Shown here: one piece after another, positions 16,616-24,664 of the stretch
How positions within the stretch are numbered: position 1 is the stretch's first letter
Layout of the letters: each line of letters opens with the position of its first letter
From: CAVORB01 sp963736235
GTDB lineage: Bacteria > Pseudomonadota > Gammaproteobacteria > Chromatiales > Chromatiaceae
DNA length: 64,000 bases
Assembly (NCBI GenBank): GCA_963736235.1
Contig: CAVTOR010000014.1
Location: forward strand, 1-64,000
Direction: 5' to 3'
Notes under the pieces: generated by a model
Told to the model about the DNA's origin: nothing
What the model saw: only the letters and a program-made list of their open reading frames with translations
The model's database searches: none
Position numbers and translations under genes: made by a program

Positions 16616-17356
16616 ATGGCGCTCGACTGGTCGACCTTTCTGCTGGAAGTCGTCAACTTCCTGATCCTGGTCTGGATCCTGAAGCGCTTCCTGTACGCGC
16701 CGGTCAAGGCGGCCATCGAGCGCCGGCGGGAGCGAGTGGAGGCCGTGCTCGCCGAGGCCGACGCCCAGCGCGCGGAGGCCGATCGCATGCGCGCCGATTA
16801 CGAGGCGCGCCAGCAGCAGTGGGAGCAGGAACGCGCGAGCGCGCGCGTCGACCTGGAGCAGGAAATGGGTGCGGAACGCGCTCGCCGCCTCCAGGAGCTG
16901 GAACAGGAGATCAATCGTCAGCGCGATCGGGAGGACACGCTGGGCGAACGACGGCGCGAGGAGGCCGAGCGCCGGTCCGAGGAAGCGGCGCTGACCCTGG
17001 CCGCCGCCTTCGCCGCCAAGCTCCTGTCGCGGGTCGCAGACCAGGCATTGGAGGCCAGGCTGCTCGCGCTGGTAGTGGAGGATCTGGCGTCGCTGAGCGA
17101 GGACCATCGAAAGGCACTGGCCACCGCCGCGCGGGAGGACCTCACCGCGCCGCGGGTGCTCAGCGCCCATGCCCTGAGCGACGCCCAACGCGCCGAACTC
17201 GAGTCCGCCCTGAGCCGGGCCGCGGAGACCGAGGTGCGGTGCCGTTTCGCGGAGGACCCAGAGCTGATCGCCGGCATCTTGATCGACGCCGATGCGCTGG
17301 TCATGCGCGCCAACCTGCGCGACGAGCTGCGCTACTTCGCCGTGGCCGCGCGGTGA
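16616..17356 (+). CDS. atpF: N-type ATPase subunit b with delta-like C-terminal extension
   Basis: 246 residues, much longer than an ordinary b subunit (about 156). One N-terminal membrane helix (FLLEVVNFLILVWILKRFLY) is followed by a long Arg/Glu-rich coiled coil (residues about 35-140). A C-terminal part of about 100 residues can replace the separate delta subunit, whose gene is absent from this operon as in other N-ATPases. It ends with a GTGA overlap with atpA, so translation is coupled. Confidence 0.9.
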   Translation: MALDWSTFLLEVVNFLILVWILKRFLYAPVKAAIERRRERVEAVLAEADAQRAEADRMRADYEARQQQWEQERASARVDLEQEMGAERARRLQELEQEINRQRDREDTLGERRREEAERRSEEAALTLAAAFAAKLLSRVADQALEARLLALVVEDLASLSEDHRKALATAAREDLTAPRVLSAHALSDAQRAELESALSRAAETEVRCRFAEDPELIAGILIDADALVMRANLRDELRYFAVAAR

Positions 17357-18861
17357 GCGACACCCCCGCGGCCCATCCCGACCGCCCCCTCTCGCGCCAG
17401 GCGGCCTGGGTTGCGAGCTACCGCCCCCGCCTGCGGGTGACCGAACAGGGCGCGGTGGTCTCCTTGGGCGACGGTATCGCCTGGATTCGCGGTCTGCCGT
17501 CGGCCGCGGTGGAAGAGATCCTGCAATTCGGTGACGGCAGCCGGGGAATCGTGTTCGACCTCGAGCGGGACCTCGTTGGCGCGGTGCTACTGCACCAGAC
17601 CCAGGCGCTCACCGCGGGCACCCCGGTGTTCCTGACCGGATACCAGGTCGCGATTCCTACGGGAGACGCGCTGCTGGGACGCGTGGTGGACCCCCTCGGA
17701 ACCCCGCTGGACGGCCTGCCACCGCCTGAATGCCACGCGCGCCAACCGCTGGACGCCGCCTCCCCGCCCATGGTCCGGCGCGACTTCGTCCACGAGCCGC
17801 TATACACGGGGATCAAGATCATCGACAGCATGATCCCCATCGGGCGCGGGCAGCGCCAGCTGATCGTCGGGGACAAGGGACTGGGCCGCAGCTCGATCGG
17901 CATCGACACCATCATCAATCAGGCCGCCTCGGGCGTGCGCTGCGTCTACGTCCTGATCGGCCAGAGGCGCTCCTCGGTGGTGACCACCATCGAGCTGCTC
18001 TCGAAACACGGTGCCATGGACTACACGACCCTGGTGGTCGGCGACGCCAGCGCCCTGCCCGGCCTGAAGTATCTCGCCCCTTTCGCCGGCTGCGCGGTCG
18101 CCGAGCACTGGATGGCGCGGGGGCAGGACGCCCTGGTGGTGTACGACGATCTCAGCACCCACGCCCAGGCTTACCGCGAGCTGTCGCTCCTGCTGCGGCG
18201 TCCGCCGGGACGCGAGGCCTACCCCGGCGACATCTTCTTCCTCCACGCCAAGCTGCTCGAGCGCGCCACCTGCCTGTCGGCGGCGGAGGGCGGCGGCAGC
18301 ATGACCGCGCTGGCCATCGTCGACACCCGCCTCGGCGAGATCGCCTCCTACATCCCCACCAACCTGATCTCGATCACGGACGGCCAGATCTACCTCGACC
18401 AGGCGCTGTTCTCCGCCGGCTTCCTGCCCGCCATCGACATCGCGCGCTCGGTCTCACGCATCGGCGGCAAGGCCCAGCTCCCTGCCATCAAGCAGGAGGC
18501 CGGGCGCATGAAGCTCGATTACCTCCAGTTCCTGGACCTCGAGGTTTTCACCCGCTTCGGCGCGCGCCTGGAGCCCGGGATGGAGGCGCAGCTCAAGCGC
18601 GGCGCCGTGCTGCGGGAACTGTTGCAGCAGGACCGGCTGGACCCGCTCCCGATCCGTTTCCAGCTCGCGGTGCTCATCGCCTTCAACGAGGGCCTGCTCG
18701 ACGGGGTCCCGGCCGACGAACTGGCGCCGCGTTTGTCGCGACTGCGCGGGTGCGTCGGCGCCAGCGCCCTGACCCTCGAAGACCCCCGCAATGCCTGGGT
18801 AGCCGCGGTGCGCGGCTGGCTCCAGACCGAACCCGGAGGTCCCGATGAGCCGCCGGCATGA
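17353..18861 (+). CDS. atpA: N-type ATPase F1 subunit alpha
   Basis: 502 residues from the GTG at 17353, which overlaps the atpF stop; the open frame upstream of it is a shadow of atpF. Domains in order: beta barrel (EQGAVVSLGDGIAWIRGL), nucleotide-binding domain, helical C terminus. The non-catalytic P-loop reads GDKGLGRSSIGID, where the family has GDRQTGKT: the Walker A Lys is replaced by Arg. Other alpha signatures (YVLIGQRRSSV, YDDLSTHAQAYRELSLLLRRPPGREAYPGD, ITDGQIYL) are intact. It overlaps atpG by 17 bases. Confidence 0.93.
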   Translation: MSDTPAAHPDRPLSRQAAWVASYRPRLRVTEQGAVVSLGDGIAWIRGLPSAAVEEILQFGDGSRGIVFDLERDLVGAVLLHQTQALTAGTPVFLTGYQVAIPTGDALLGRVVDPLGTPLDGLPPPECHARQPLDAASPPMVRRDFVHEPLYTGIKIIDSMIPIGRGQRQLIVGDKGLGRSSIGIDTIINQAASGVRCVYVLIGQRRSSVVTTIELLSKHGAMDYTTLVVGDASALPGLKYLAPFAGCAVAEHWMARGQDALVVYDDLSTHAQAYRELSLLLRRPPGREAYPGDIFFLHAKLLERATCLSAAEGGGSMTALAIVDTRLGEIASYIPTNLISITDGQIYLDQALFSAGFLPAIDIARSVSRIGGKAQLPAIKQEAGRMKLDYLQFLDLEVFTRFGARLEPGMEAQLKRGAVLRELLQQDRLDPLPIRFQLAVLIAFNEGLLDGVPADELAPRLSRLRGCVGASALTLEDPRNAWVAAVRGWLQTEPGGPDEPPA

Positions 18862-19690
18862 CATCGATGCGCGGCTCGATGCCCTCGCCGACATCGGCAA
18901 GATCATGCGCTCGATGAAGAACCTGTCCTACATGGAGACGCGCAAGCTGGCGCGCTTCCTCGACAGCCAGCGCCTCGTCGTCGCGGGTATCGACGCCGCC
19001 GCGCGCGACTTCCTCCAGCACCACCCAGCCCTCCTGCAGCCAGTGCTAGGCGGCACTGCCCTGTACGTGCTGATCGGCGCCGAGCGCGGCTTTTGCGGCA
19101 GCTTTAACGAGGCCGTCCTGCGCTCGCTGGAACAGGAACACCGTTCAGCGCGGGACAAGCGCCCGCTGTTGATCGCCGTCGGCGCCAAGCTGGCCATGTC
19201 ACTCGCGCAGGATCCGCGGCTTGCCGAGCGGATACCCGGGGCGAGCGCCGCCGAGGAGGTCCCGGTGGTCCTGGGCCAGCTGGTACAGACCCTCAACCGG
19301 CTGAGCGCGCAGGAAGACGAGCTGAGCCTGACGGTCCTGCATTGGGATGCCGAGGCCGAACGGGTCGTGTCGGTGTCCGTGCTGCCACCCTTTGATTCGC
19401 ATCCGGACAGCGACGGGCGGGCGCACCCCTTTCCGCCGCGCTTGAACCTGCCGGCGGAGCGATTCCTGGCGCTCCTGATCGAGCACTATCTCTTCGCGGT
19501 CCTCCACGAGCTCCTTTACAGCTCGCTGATGGCGGAGCACCAGCAGCGCGTGCGGCATCTCGACGGCGCGCTCGGGCGGGTCGACGACCGCACCCAGGAG
19601 CTGACGCTGCGCCGCAACGCCGTTCGCCAGGAGGAGATCACCGAGGAGATCGAGCTCATCCTGCTCAATCTGGCGCCGGGCAGTCGATGA
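18845..19690 (+). CDS. atpG: N-type ATPase F1 subunit gamma
   Basis: 281 residues. The N-terminal coiled-coil helix (IDARLDALADIGKIMRSMKNL) and the block IGAERGFCGSFNEAV are recognisable, and the C-terminal helix (RRNAVRQEEITEEIELILLN) completes the rotor shaft. It is more diverged than alpha and beta, as is usual in N-ATPases. It is the last gene of the operon; no clear terminator follows. Confidence 0.9.
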   Translation: MSRRHDIDARLDALADIGKIMRSMKNLSYMETRKLARFLDSQRLVVAGIDAAARDFLQHHPALLQPVLGGTALYVLIGAERGFCGSFNEAVLRSLEQEHRSARDKRPLLIAVGAKLAMSLAQDPRLAERIPGASAAEEVPVVLGQLVQTLNRLSAQEDELSLTVLHWDAEAERVVSVSVLPPFDSHPDSDGRAHPFPPRLNLPAERFLALLIEHYLFAVLHELLYSSLMAEHQQRVRHLDGALGRVDDRTQELTLRRNAVRQEEITEEIELILLNLAPGSR

Positions 19691-19740
19691 CCCTGCGGCG
19701 GAACCTGCAAGCGATCGAGAGTCGATCGGTGCGGGGCGTG

Positions 19741-19877
19741 TCAGACATCGATCTCGTACTTCTTGAGCTCGCGCCAGAAGGACACCCGGTCGATGCCCAG
19801 AATCTCGGCCGCGCACGTGCGGGGTTGCCCTTCGTCTGCTGAACAATCCAGGGTATGTAGTCCGCCTCCTGCGCCGT
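19741..19877 (-). pseudogene. Remnant of a sigma-54 activator (Fis-type DNA-binding tail)
   Basis: Two minus-strand frames together give the C-terminal helix-turn-helix of an NtrC-type response regulator: EADYIPWIVQQTKGN in one frame, then RTCAAEILGIDRVSFWREL KKYEID in the next, joined across a one-base shift near 19820. Nothing of the AAA+ or receiver domain is present upstream, so this is a fragment. No other gene is recognised between atpG and trkH (19691-20119). Confidence 0.6.
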
Positions 19878-20119
19878 GTTGGTCGTCAAAGCCCCATGAT
19901 GGCCGCGGTCCCGCGTGGGCCGCGGGACCGCCTCTCGCATCACCTGTCATGGAGTGGCCGGTTTTTCCAGCGCGGTCCCTACGATCGCGCCGGGTCCGCA
20001 GCAACCGGGAGCGATAGCCGGCCAGTCGGTGCTCCGATGAAGGCTCGATGATCCCCTATGCCGCTCGCTTGCCATCGGCTATGCTCTCCTCGCTGTACCC
20101 TCACTAGATATCTGCCCTC

Positions 20120-21565
20120 GTGCATCCCTACTCCATCGCACGCATCGTCGGGCTGTTCGCCGTCATGTTCGGCCTGACGCTCCTGGCTCCGGTCGTGATC
20201 TCCCTCTGGTACGGCGAGGGCGAAGTCACCAACTTCCTTCAACCCCTCACGGGCTCCCTGGTCTTGGGTCTCGTGCTGTGGGCGATCGGCCGGCTGCGCC
20301 CGACGTATCTCGGGGTGCGCGACGGCTTTCTGGTGGTCGTCCTGTTCTGGGTTTTGCTCAGCCTGCTCGGGGCCTGGCCCTTCATGCTCAGCGCCCGGTT
20401 AACGCCCGCCGACGCCGTTTTCGAGTCCGCCTCAGGCATCACCACGACCGGAGCCACCGTGATCACGGGTCTCGACGAGCTGCCCAAGTCCCTGCTGTTC
20501 TACCGTCAGCAGCTGCAGTGGCTGGGCGGAATGGGACTAATCGTGCTCGGCGTCGCGGTGCTGCCGATGCTTGGTATCGGCGGCATGCAGCTCTACCGGG
20601 CCGAGGCCCCGGGCCCGTTGAAGGAGGAGAAGCTCACGCCAAGGCTCGCCGAGACGGCACGCGCCCTATGGCGGATTTACGTGGCCCTGACCCTGGCCTG
20701 CGCCTTGGGCTATTGGCTCGCCGGCATGGGTCTCTTCGACGCCGTCGCCCACAGCCTGGCAACCGTGTCCACGGGCGGGTTCTCCACTCACGATGCGAGC
20801 ATCGGCTACTTCCACAGCGCGGGAGTGGAGGCGGTGGGCATCCTTTTCATGCTGCTGGCCGCCATCAATTTCGGCGTCCACTATGCGGTCCTGCTCCGCC
20901 GGAACCCGTTGCTTTGGTTGCGGGACGTCGAGGCGCGCACCTTTCTCCTGTTCGTGCTCGCCGTGACCCTGTTTGTCGGCCTGATCCTGCGGCTGCAGGG
21001 TGGCTACGTGCAATGGCATCCGAGCCTGCGGGACGCCACGTTCGAGGTGGTCTCGGTCGTCACCAGCACCGGCTTCGGCACCGTCGATTTCTCCCATTGG
21101 CCGGAGATGCTTCCTGTCTTGCTGATCCTCATCAGTTTCGTGGGAGGCTGCGGCGGCTCCACTGCCGGGGGTATGAAGGTGATGCGGGTACTGCTGCTGG
21201 TTCGCCAAGGGGCGTTGGAGGTGCGCCGGCTCATCCATCCCCATGCCTACCAGCCTCTGCGCCTCGGCCGCCGCGTCGTCGACGAACGCCTGATGCAGAG
21301 CATCTGGGGGTTTTTCGCGGTTTACATGGCCGCGTTCGTCCTGTTGGTCATGCTCATGATCCACGCCGGTCTGGACAAGGTCTCCGCCTTCTCCGCGGTT
21401 GCCACCTGCATGAACAACCTCGGACCGGGGCTCGGAACCGTAGCGTACAACTTCCAGTCCGTCAGCGACTTCGGCAAGCTGGTAAGCGTTGTCGCGATGC
21501 TGCTTGGCCGCCTGGAGGTGTTCACGGTCCTGGTCCTGATGTCGCCTCATTTCTGGCGGCGATAG
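20120..21565 (+). CDS. trkH: Trk potassium uptake membrane subunit TrkH
   Basis: 481 residues from the GTG at 20120. The four pore-loop repeats are visible by their filter glycines: SGITTTGATVITG, ATVSTGGFSTHD, VVTSTGFGTVDF and TCMNNLGPGLG. TrkH takes up K+ and works with the NAD-binding regulator TrkA, not encoded nearby. K+ uptake genes next to an ion-pumping N-ATPase fit a role in ion homeostasis. An alternative start a few codons downstream cannot be excluded. Confidence 0.93.
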   Translation: MHPYSIARIVGLFAVMFGLTLLAPVVISLWYGEGEVTNFLQPLTGSLVLGLVLWAIGRLRPTYLGVRDGFLVVVLFWVLLSLLGAWPFMLSARLTPADAVFESASGITTTGATVITGLDELPKSLLFYRQQLQWLGGMGLIVLGVAVLPMLGIGGMQLYRAEAPGPLKEEKLTPRLAETARALWRIYVALTLACALGYWLAGMGLFDAVAHSLATVSTGGFSTHDASIGYFHSAGVEAVGILFMLLAAINFGVHYAVLLRRNPLLWLRDVEARTFLLFVLAVTLFVGLILRLQGGYVQWHPSLRDATFEVVSVVTSTGFGTVDFSHWPEMLPVLLILISFVGGCGGSTAGGMKVMRVLLLVRQGALEVRRLIHPHAYQPLRLGRRVVDERLMQSIWGFFAVYMAAFVLLVMLMIHAGLDKVSAFSAVATCMNNLGPGLGTVAYNFQSVSDFGKLVSVVAMLLGRLEVFTVLVLMSPHFWRR

Positions 21566-21667
21566 GCGACGCAAGGCCGCTGCACCGTTTTGCGCACTGC
21601 CCCGGCCAAGCATCTCGCCGCGCGCAACGACCCCAAGCTTCATCGACGACGAGCAACATGGGCGATA

Positions 21668-21773
21668 CGCTGATCGATTCCGCGCTTTCCGCGGCACAGG
21701 GATATGACGCCATTCTCAAGACGCGCTTCTTGGGTGGCGGGCTGATCTTGGCCAGGATGGCCAATAGTCAGCG
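21668..21773 (+). repeat. Intergenic hairpin repeat, copy B
   Basis: It runs from CGCTGATCGATTCCGCGC through CCGCGGCACAGGGATATGACGC to the hairpin GCTGATC-TTGGCCA-GGA-TGGCCAA-TAGTCAGC (21741-21772). Order and sequence match copy C read on the other strand. It lies between trkH and the SulP gene. Confidence 0.75.
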
Positions 21774-21813
21774 TCTCCCGACTTCAGCTACCTTCCGCAG
21801 AGGTTCCCACGCG

Positions 21814-23571
21814 ATGCGAACGACACTGACATCCCCACGCTGGTCTTGGCTGATGCCTTTCCTGACCTGGCTGCCCGGCGTGGGGCGCGCCGAGATCAAG
21901 GCCGATCTGACAGCCGCCATCACCGGCGCGGTCGTGGTCCTTCCCCAGGGTGTCGCCTTTGCCACCATCGCCGGCATGCCCCCCGAGTACGGCCTCTACG
22001 CGGGCATGGTGCCCGCCATCGTCGCCGCCTTCTTCGGATCGTCGCGGCATCTGGTCTCCGGACCCACCACCGCCGCCTCGGTCGTGCTCTTCTCTTCCCT
22101 CTCGCTGCTCGCCGTACCTGGGACGCCGGACTACGTGACCCTCGCCCTCACGCTCACCTTCATGGTCGGGGTCATGGAGCTGGCCCTCGGTCTGGCCCGC
22201 ATGGGCGCGCTCGTCAACTTCATCTCCCACTCCGTGGTCGTGGGCTTCACGGCCGGGGCAGCCCTGCTGATCGCCGCCAAGCAGCTCAAGCACTTCTTCG
22301 GCGTGGAGATGGACAGCGGCGGACACTTCCACGACATCCTGATCCAGTTCGGCCACCACGCCACCGAGGTCAATCCCAGCGCCACCGCGGTCGCTGTCTC
22401 GACTCTGTTGATCGGCATTGCGGTCAGACGCTGGCTGCCGCGCATCCCCTACATGATCGCGGCAATGGTGGGTGGCAGCCTGGTGGCCGTGGCGCTGGAC
22501 CTGCTGATCGGCTCGGAGGCGGCGGGCATTGCTACCGTCGGCGCCCTGCCCGCCAGCCTGCCGCCCCTGTCCGCCCCGGCTCTGACGCTCGACCACATCA
22601 AGCACCTGGCCCCCTCGGCACTGGCCGTCACCCTGTTCGCGCTCACCGAGGCAGTCTCCATCGGCCGCTCCCTCGCCGCCCGCGGCGGCTATCGCATCGA
22701 CGGCAACCAGGAGTTCATCGGCCAGGGGCTGTCCAACATCGCCGGGTCATTCTTTTCAGGCTACGTCGCGACCGGCTCCTTCAACCGCAGCGGCGTCAAC
22801 TTCGAGGCCGGCGCGCGTACCCCGCTCGCGGCCGTTTTCGCGGGCTTCATGTTGATGGTCATCGTGCTGCTGGTAGCGCCGCTGGCAAGCTATCTGCCCA
22901 AGGCCGCGATGGCAGGCGTGCTGTTCCTGGTCGCCTGGGGACTGATCGACTTCAAGGAAATCACCCACATCCTGCATGCCTCCAAGCGGGAAACCGCGGT
23001 CCTGGCGGTCACCTTCTTCTCCGCCCTGTTCCTGGAGTTAGAATTCGCCATCTTCGCCGGCGTGCTGCTGTCCCTCGTGCTCTATCTCGAGCGGACTTCC
23101 AAGCCGCGTATCGTCACCCTGGCGCCGGACCCGCGCCTGCCCAACCGGGCATTGTCCAGTGACCCCGACGTATCCCAGTGCCCCCAGCTCCGGATCATCC
23201 GCATCGACGGCTCCGTGTTCTTCGGCTCAGTCAACCACGTCGAGCAGACCTTCGACCGCATTCGCTCCGAGAGTCCGGAGCAGAAGCACCTGGCGGTCAT
23301 CGCCAGCGGCATAAACTTCGTCGATCTCCAGGGCGGAGGCGCGCTCGCCAAAGAGGCGGAGCGGCGCAAGCGAGAAGGTGGCGGTTTCTACCTCATCAAC
23401 GTCAAACAGGGCCTCTGGGAGGCGCTGGAGCGCTGCGGATGCATGGACGCCACCGGAGCTAGAAATGTCTTCCAGTCGAAGCAGGCCGCCATCCACGCGA
23501 TCTACCAGAAGCTCGACAAGTCGGTATGCCAGATCTGCCAGCGGCGCACCTTCACGGAATGCCGGCGCTGA
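21814..23571 (+). CDS. SulP family anion transporter with STAS domain
   Basis: 585 residues from the ATG at 21814. The open frame extends far upstream only as a shadow of trkH. The sulfate-transporter signature region (PPEYGLYAGMVPAIVAAFFG) is near residue 55, and about ten to twelve membrane spans follow. Residues about 440-560 form a cytoplasmic STAS domain (IIRIDGSVFFGSVNHVEQ). The C-terminal tail is Cys-rich (CQICQRRTFTEC). Substrates of SulP proteins include sulfate, bicarbonate and dicarboxylates; the one here is not determined. The long STAS resembles large SulP proteins of sulfur bacteria. Confidence 0.9.
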   Translation: MRTTLTSPRWSWLMPFLTWLPGVGRAEIKADLTAAITGAVVVLPQGVAFATIAGMPPEYGLYAGMVPAIVAAFFGSSRHLVSGPTTAASVVLFSSLSLLAVPGTPDYVTLALTLTFMVGVMELALGLARMGALVNFISHSVVVGFTAGAALLIAAKQLKHFFGVEMDSGGHFHDILIQFGHHATEVNPSATAVAVSTLLIGIAVRRWLPRIPYMIAAMVGGSLVAVALDLLIGSEAAGIATVGALPASLPPLSAPALTLDHIKHLAPSALAVTLFALTEAVSIGRSLAARGGYRIDGNQEFIGQGLSNIAGSFFSGYVATGSFNRSGVNFEAGARTPLAAVFAGFMLMVIVLLVAPLASYLPKAAMAGVLFLVAWGLIDFKEITHILHASKRETAVLAVTFFSALFLELEFAIFAGVLLSLVLYLERTSKPRIVTLAPDPRLPNRALSSDPDVSQCPQLRIIRIDGSVFFGSVNHVEQTFDRIRSESPEQKHLAVIASGINFVDLQGGGALAKEAERRKREGGGFYLINVKQGLWEALERCGCMDATGARNVFQSKQAAIHAIYQKLDKSVCQICQRRTFTECRR

Positions 23572-23657
23572 GCAAAAACGGTACGAGCCGCCGCTTGATT
23601 GCTAGAAATCGCGAGGGCATGCTGCGGTCAAGCCACCACCTTGGGAAGCAATGACCA

Positions 23658-24134
23658 ATGCACCTGTACCTGGTCCAGCACGGACTCGCGCTGCCGAAAG
23701 AGGCAGACCCCGACCGGCCAGTCAGCCCCGAGGGGCGTGCCGACATCGAGCGCCTCGGAGACTTCGTCGCCCGAGCGGGGGTTCAGGTCGCGCGGACCCT
23801 GCACAGCGGCAAGACGAGGGCGGAGCAGACGGCGGCCATTCTTGCGTCTGGTCTGATGCCGGGTGGGAAGCCACAAGCGCACCCGGGCCTCGCACCGGCC
23901 GACGCGGTGGAGCCGGTCGCAAACGAGATCCGGCACTGGGACGTGGATACGCTGCTCGTCGGCCACCAGCCCTTCATGGGCAGGCTGGCCTCCCTGCTGG
24001 TCACGGGATCGGCGCAGCGCGAGTTGGTCTCATTCGAGCCGGGGAGCCTGGTCTGCCTGGAGCGCGGCGAGGGGAGTGAATGGACGCTGGCATGGATGAT
24101 ACGCCCCGGGCTGCTGCGCACCGGGAAGCGATGA
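23658..24134 (+). CDS. sixA: Phosphohistidine phosphatase SixA
   Basis: 158 residues, the normal length. The catalytic histidine block reads LYLVQHGLALP, with Gln in place of the Arg of the RHG motif, a known variant in SixA. The second His is in LLVGHQPFMGRLASLL. It belongs to the histidine phosphatase superfamily; E. coli SixA acts on phosphohistidine in phosphotransfer proteins such as NPr/ArcB. Only 18 bases separate it from the yjbQ remnant, so the two were probably one transcription unit. Confidence 0.9.
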   Translation: MHLYLVQHGLALPKEADPDRPVSPEGRADIERLGDFVARAGVQVARTLHSGKTRAEQTAAILASGLMPGGKPQAHPGLAPADAVEPVANEIRHWDVDTLLVGHQPFMGRLASLLVTGSAQRELVSFEPGSLVCLERGEGSEWTLAWMIRPGLLRTGKR

Positions 24135-24152
24135 AGGCATAGCCGCGTCACC

Positions 24153-24590
24153 ATGAGGACGGTTCATCGCTGCTTACGGGTACGCACCGGTACCGGGATC
24201 GCGCTTCTGGACGTCACGCCCGATATTCGCGAGTTGGTGACGAAAAGCGGCGTTGAGTCGGGGTTCGTCACCGTGACCTCACGCCACACCACGACCGCGG
24301 TCACCATCAACGAAAACGAGGAGCGGCTGCTCGCGGACACCAGCCGGTTTCTCGCCGACCTGGCATCGGCGGACGCGCACTATCTGCACAACGACATCCA
24401 TCTGCGCGACTGCCCGCCGGACGAGCCCAGGAACGCCCACGCCCATCTGCTGGCCATGCTCGTGGGGAGCTCCGAGGTGATCCCCATCGTCGCCGGGTAG
24501 CTTGAGCTGGGACGCTGGCAGTCGGTACTGCTGGTGGAGCTCGACGGACCCCGCGAACGGACGCTCAGCCTGCGGGTGTGGGAGGAGTAG
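24153..24590 (+). pseudogene. yjbQ: YjbQ family (UPF0047) gene interrupted by an in-frame amber codon
   Basis: The first 115 codons encode most of a YjbQ protein (TSRHTTTAVTINENEERLL; YLHNDIHLRDC; LVGSSEVIPIVAG). A TAG at 24498-24500 then stops the frame. The same frame continues with the missing family C terminus (LELGRWQSVLLVEL, then DGPRERTLSLRVWEE) to a TAG at 24588-24590. In relatives the stop position is an Arg or Lys directly after the Gly. Full length would be 145 codons, the normal size. The explanation could be a nonsense mutation, a sequencing error or readthrough. YjbQ proteins have been linked to thiamine-phosphate synthase side activity. Confidence 0.8.
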
Positions 24591-24623
24591 CCGGGCCGCG
24601 ACGACTGCCGGGGCCCGGTGCCT

Positions 24624-24656
24624 GGCGGAAAGAGGACCGGCAGGTCCTCATCCGCC
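24624..24656. terminator. Bidirectional hairpin between convergent yjbQ and cyclase genes
   Basis: An outer stem GGCGGA/TCCGCC (24624-24629, 24651-24656) encloses a perfect inner stem GAGGACC/GGTCCTC (24632-24638, 24643-24649) with loop GGCA. There is no T-tract. It lies between convergent genes, which suggests termination in both directions. Confidence 0.55.
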
Positions 24657-24664
24657 GCTGCTCG

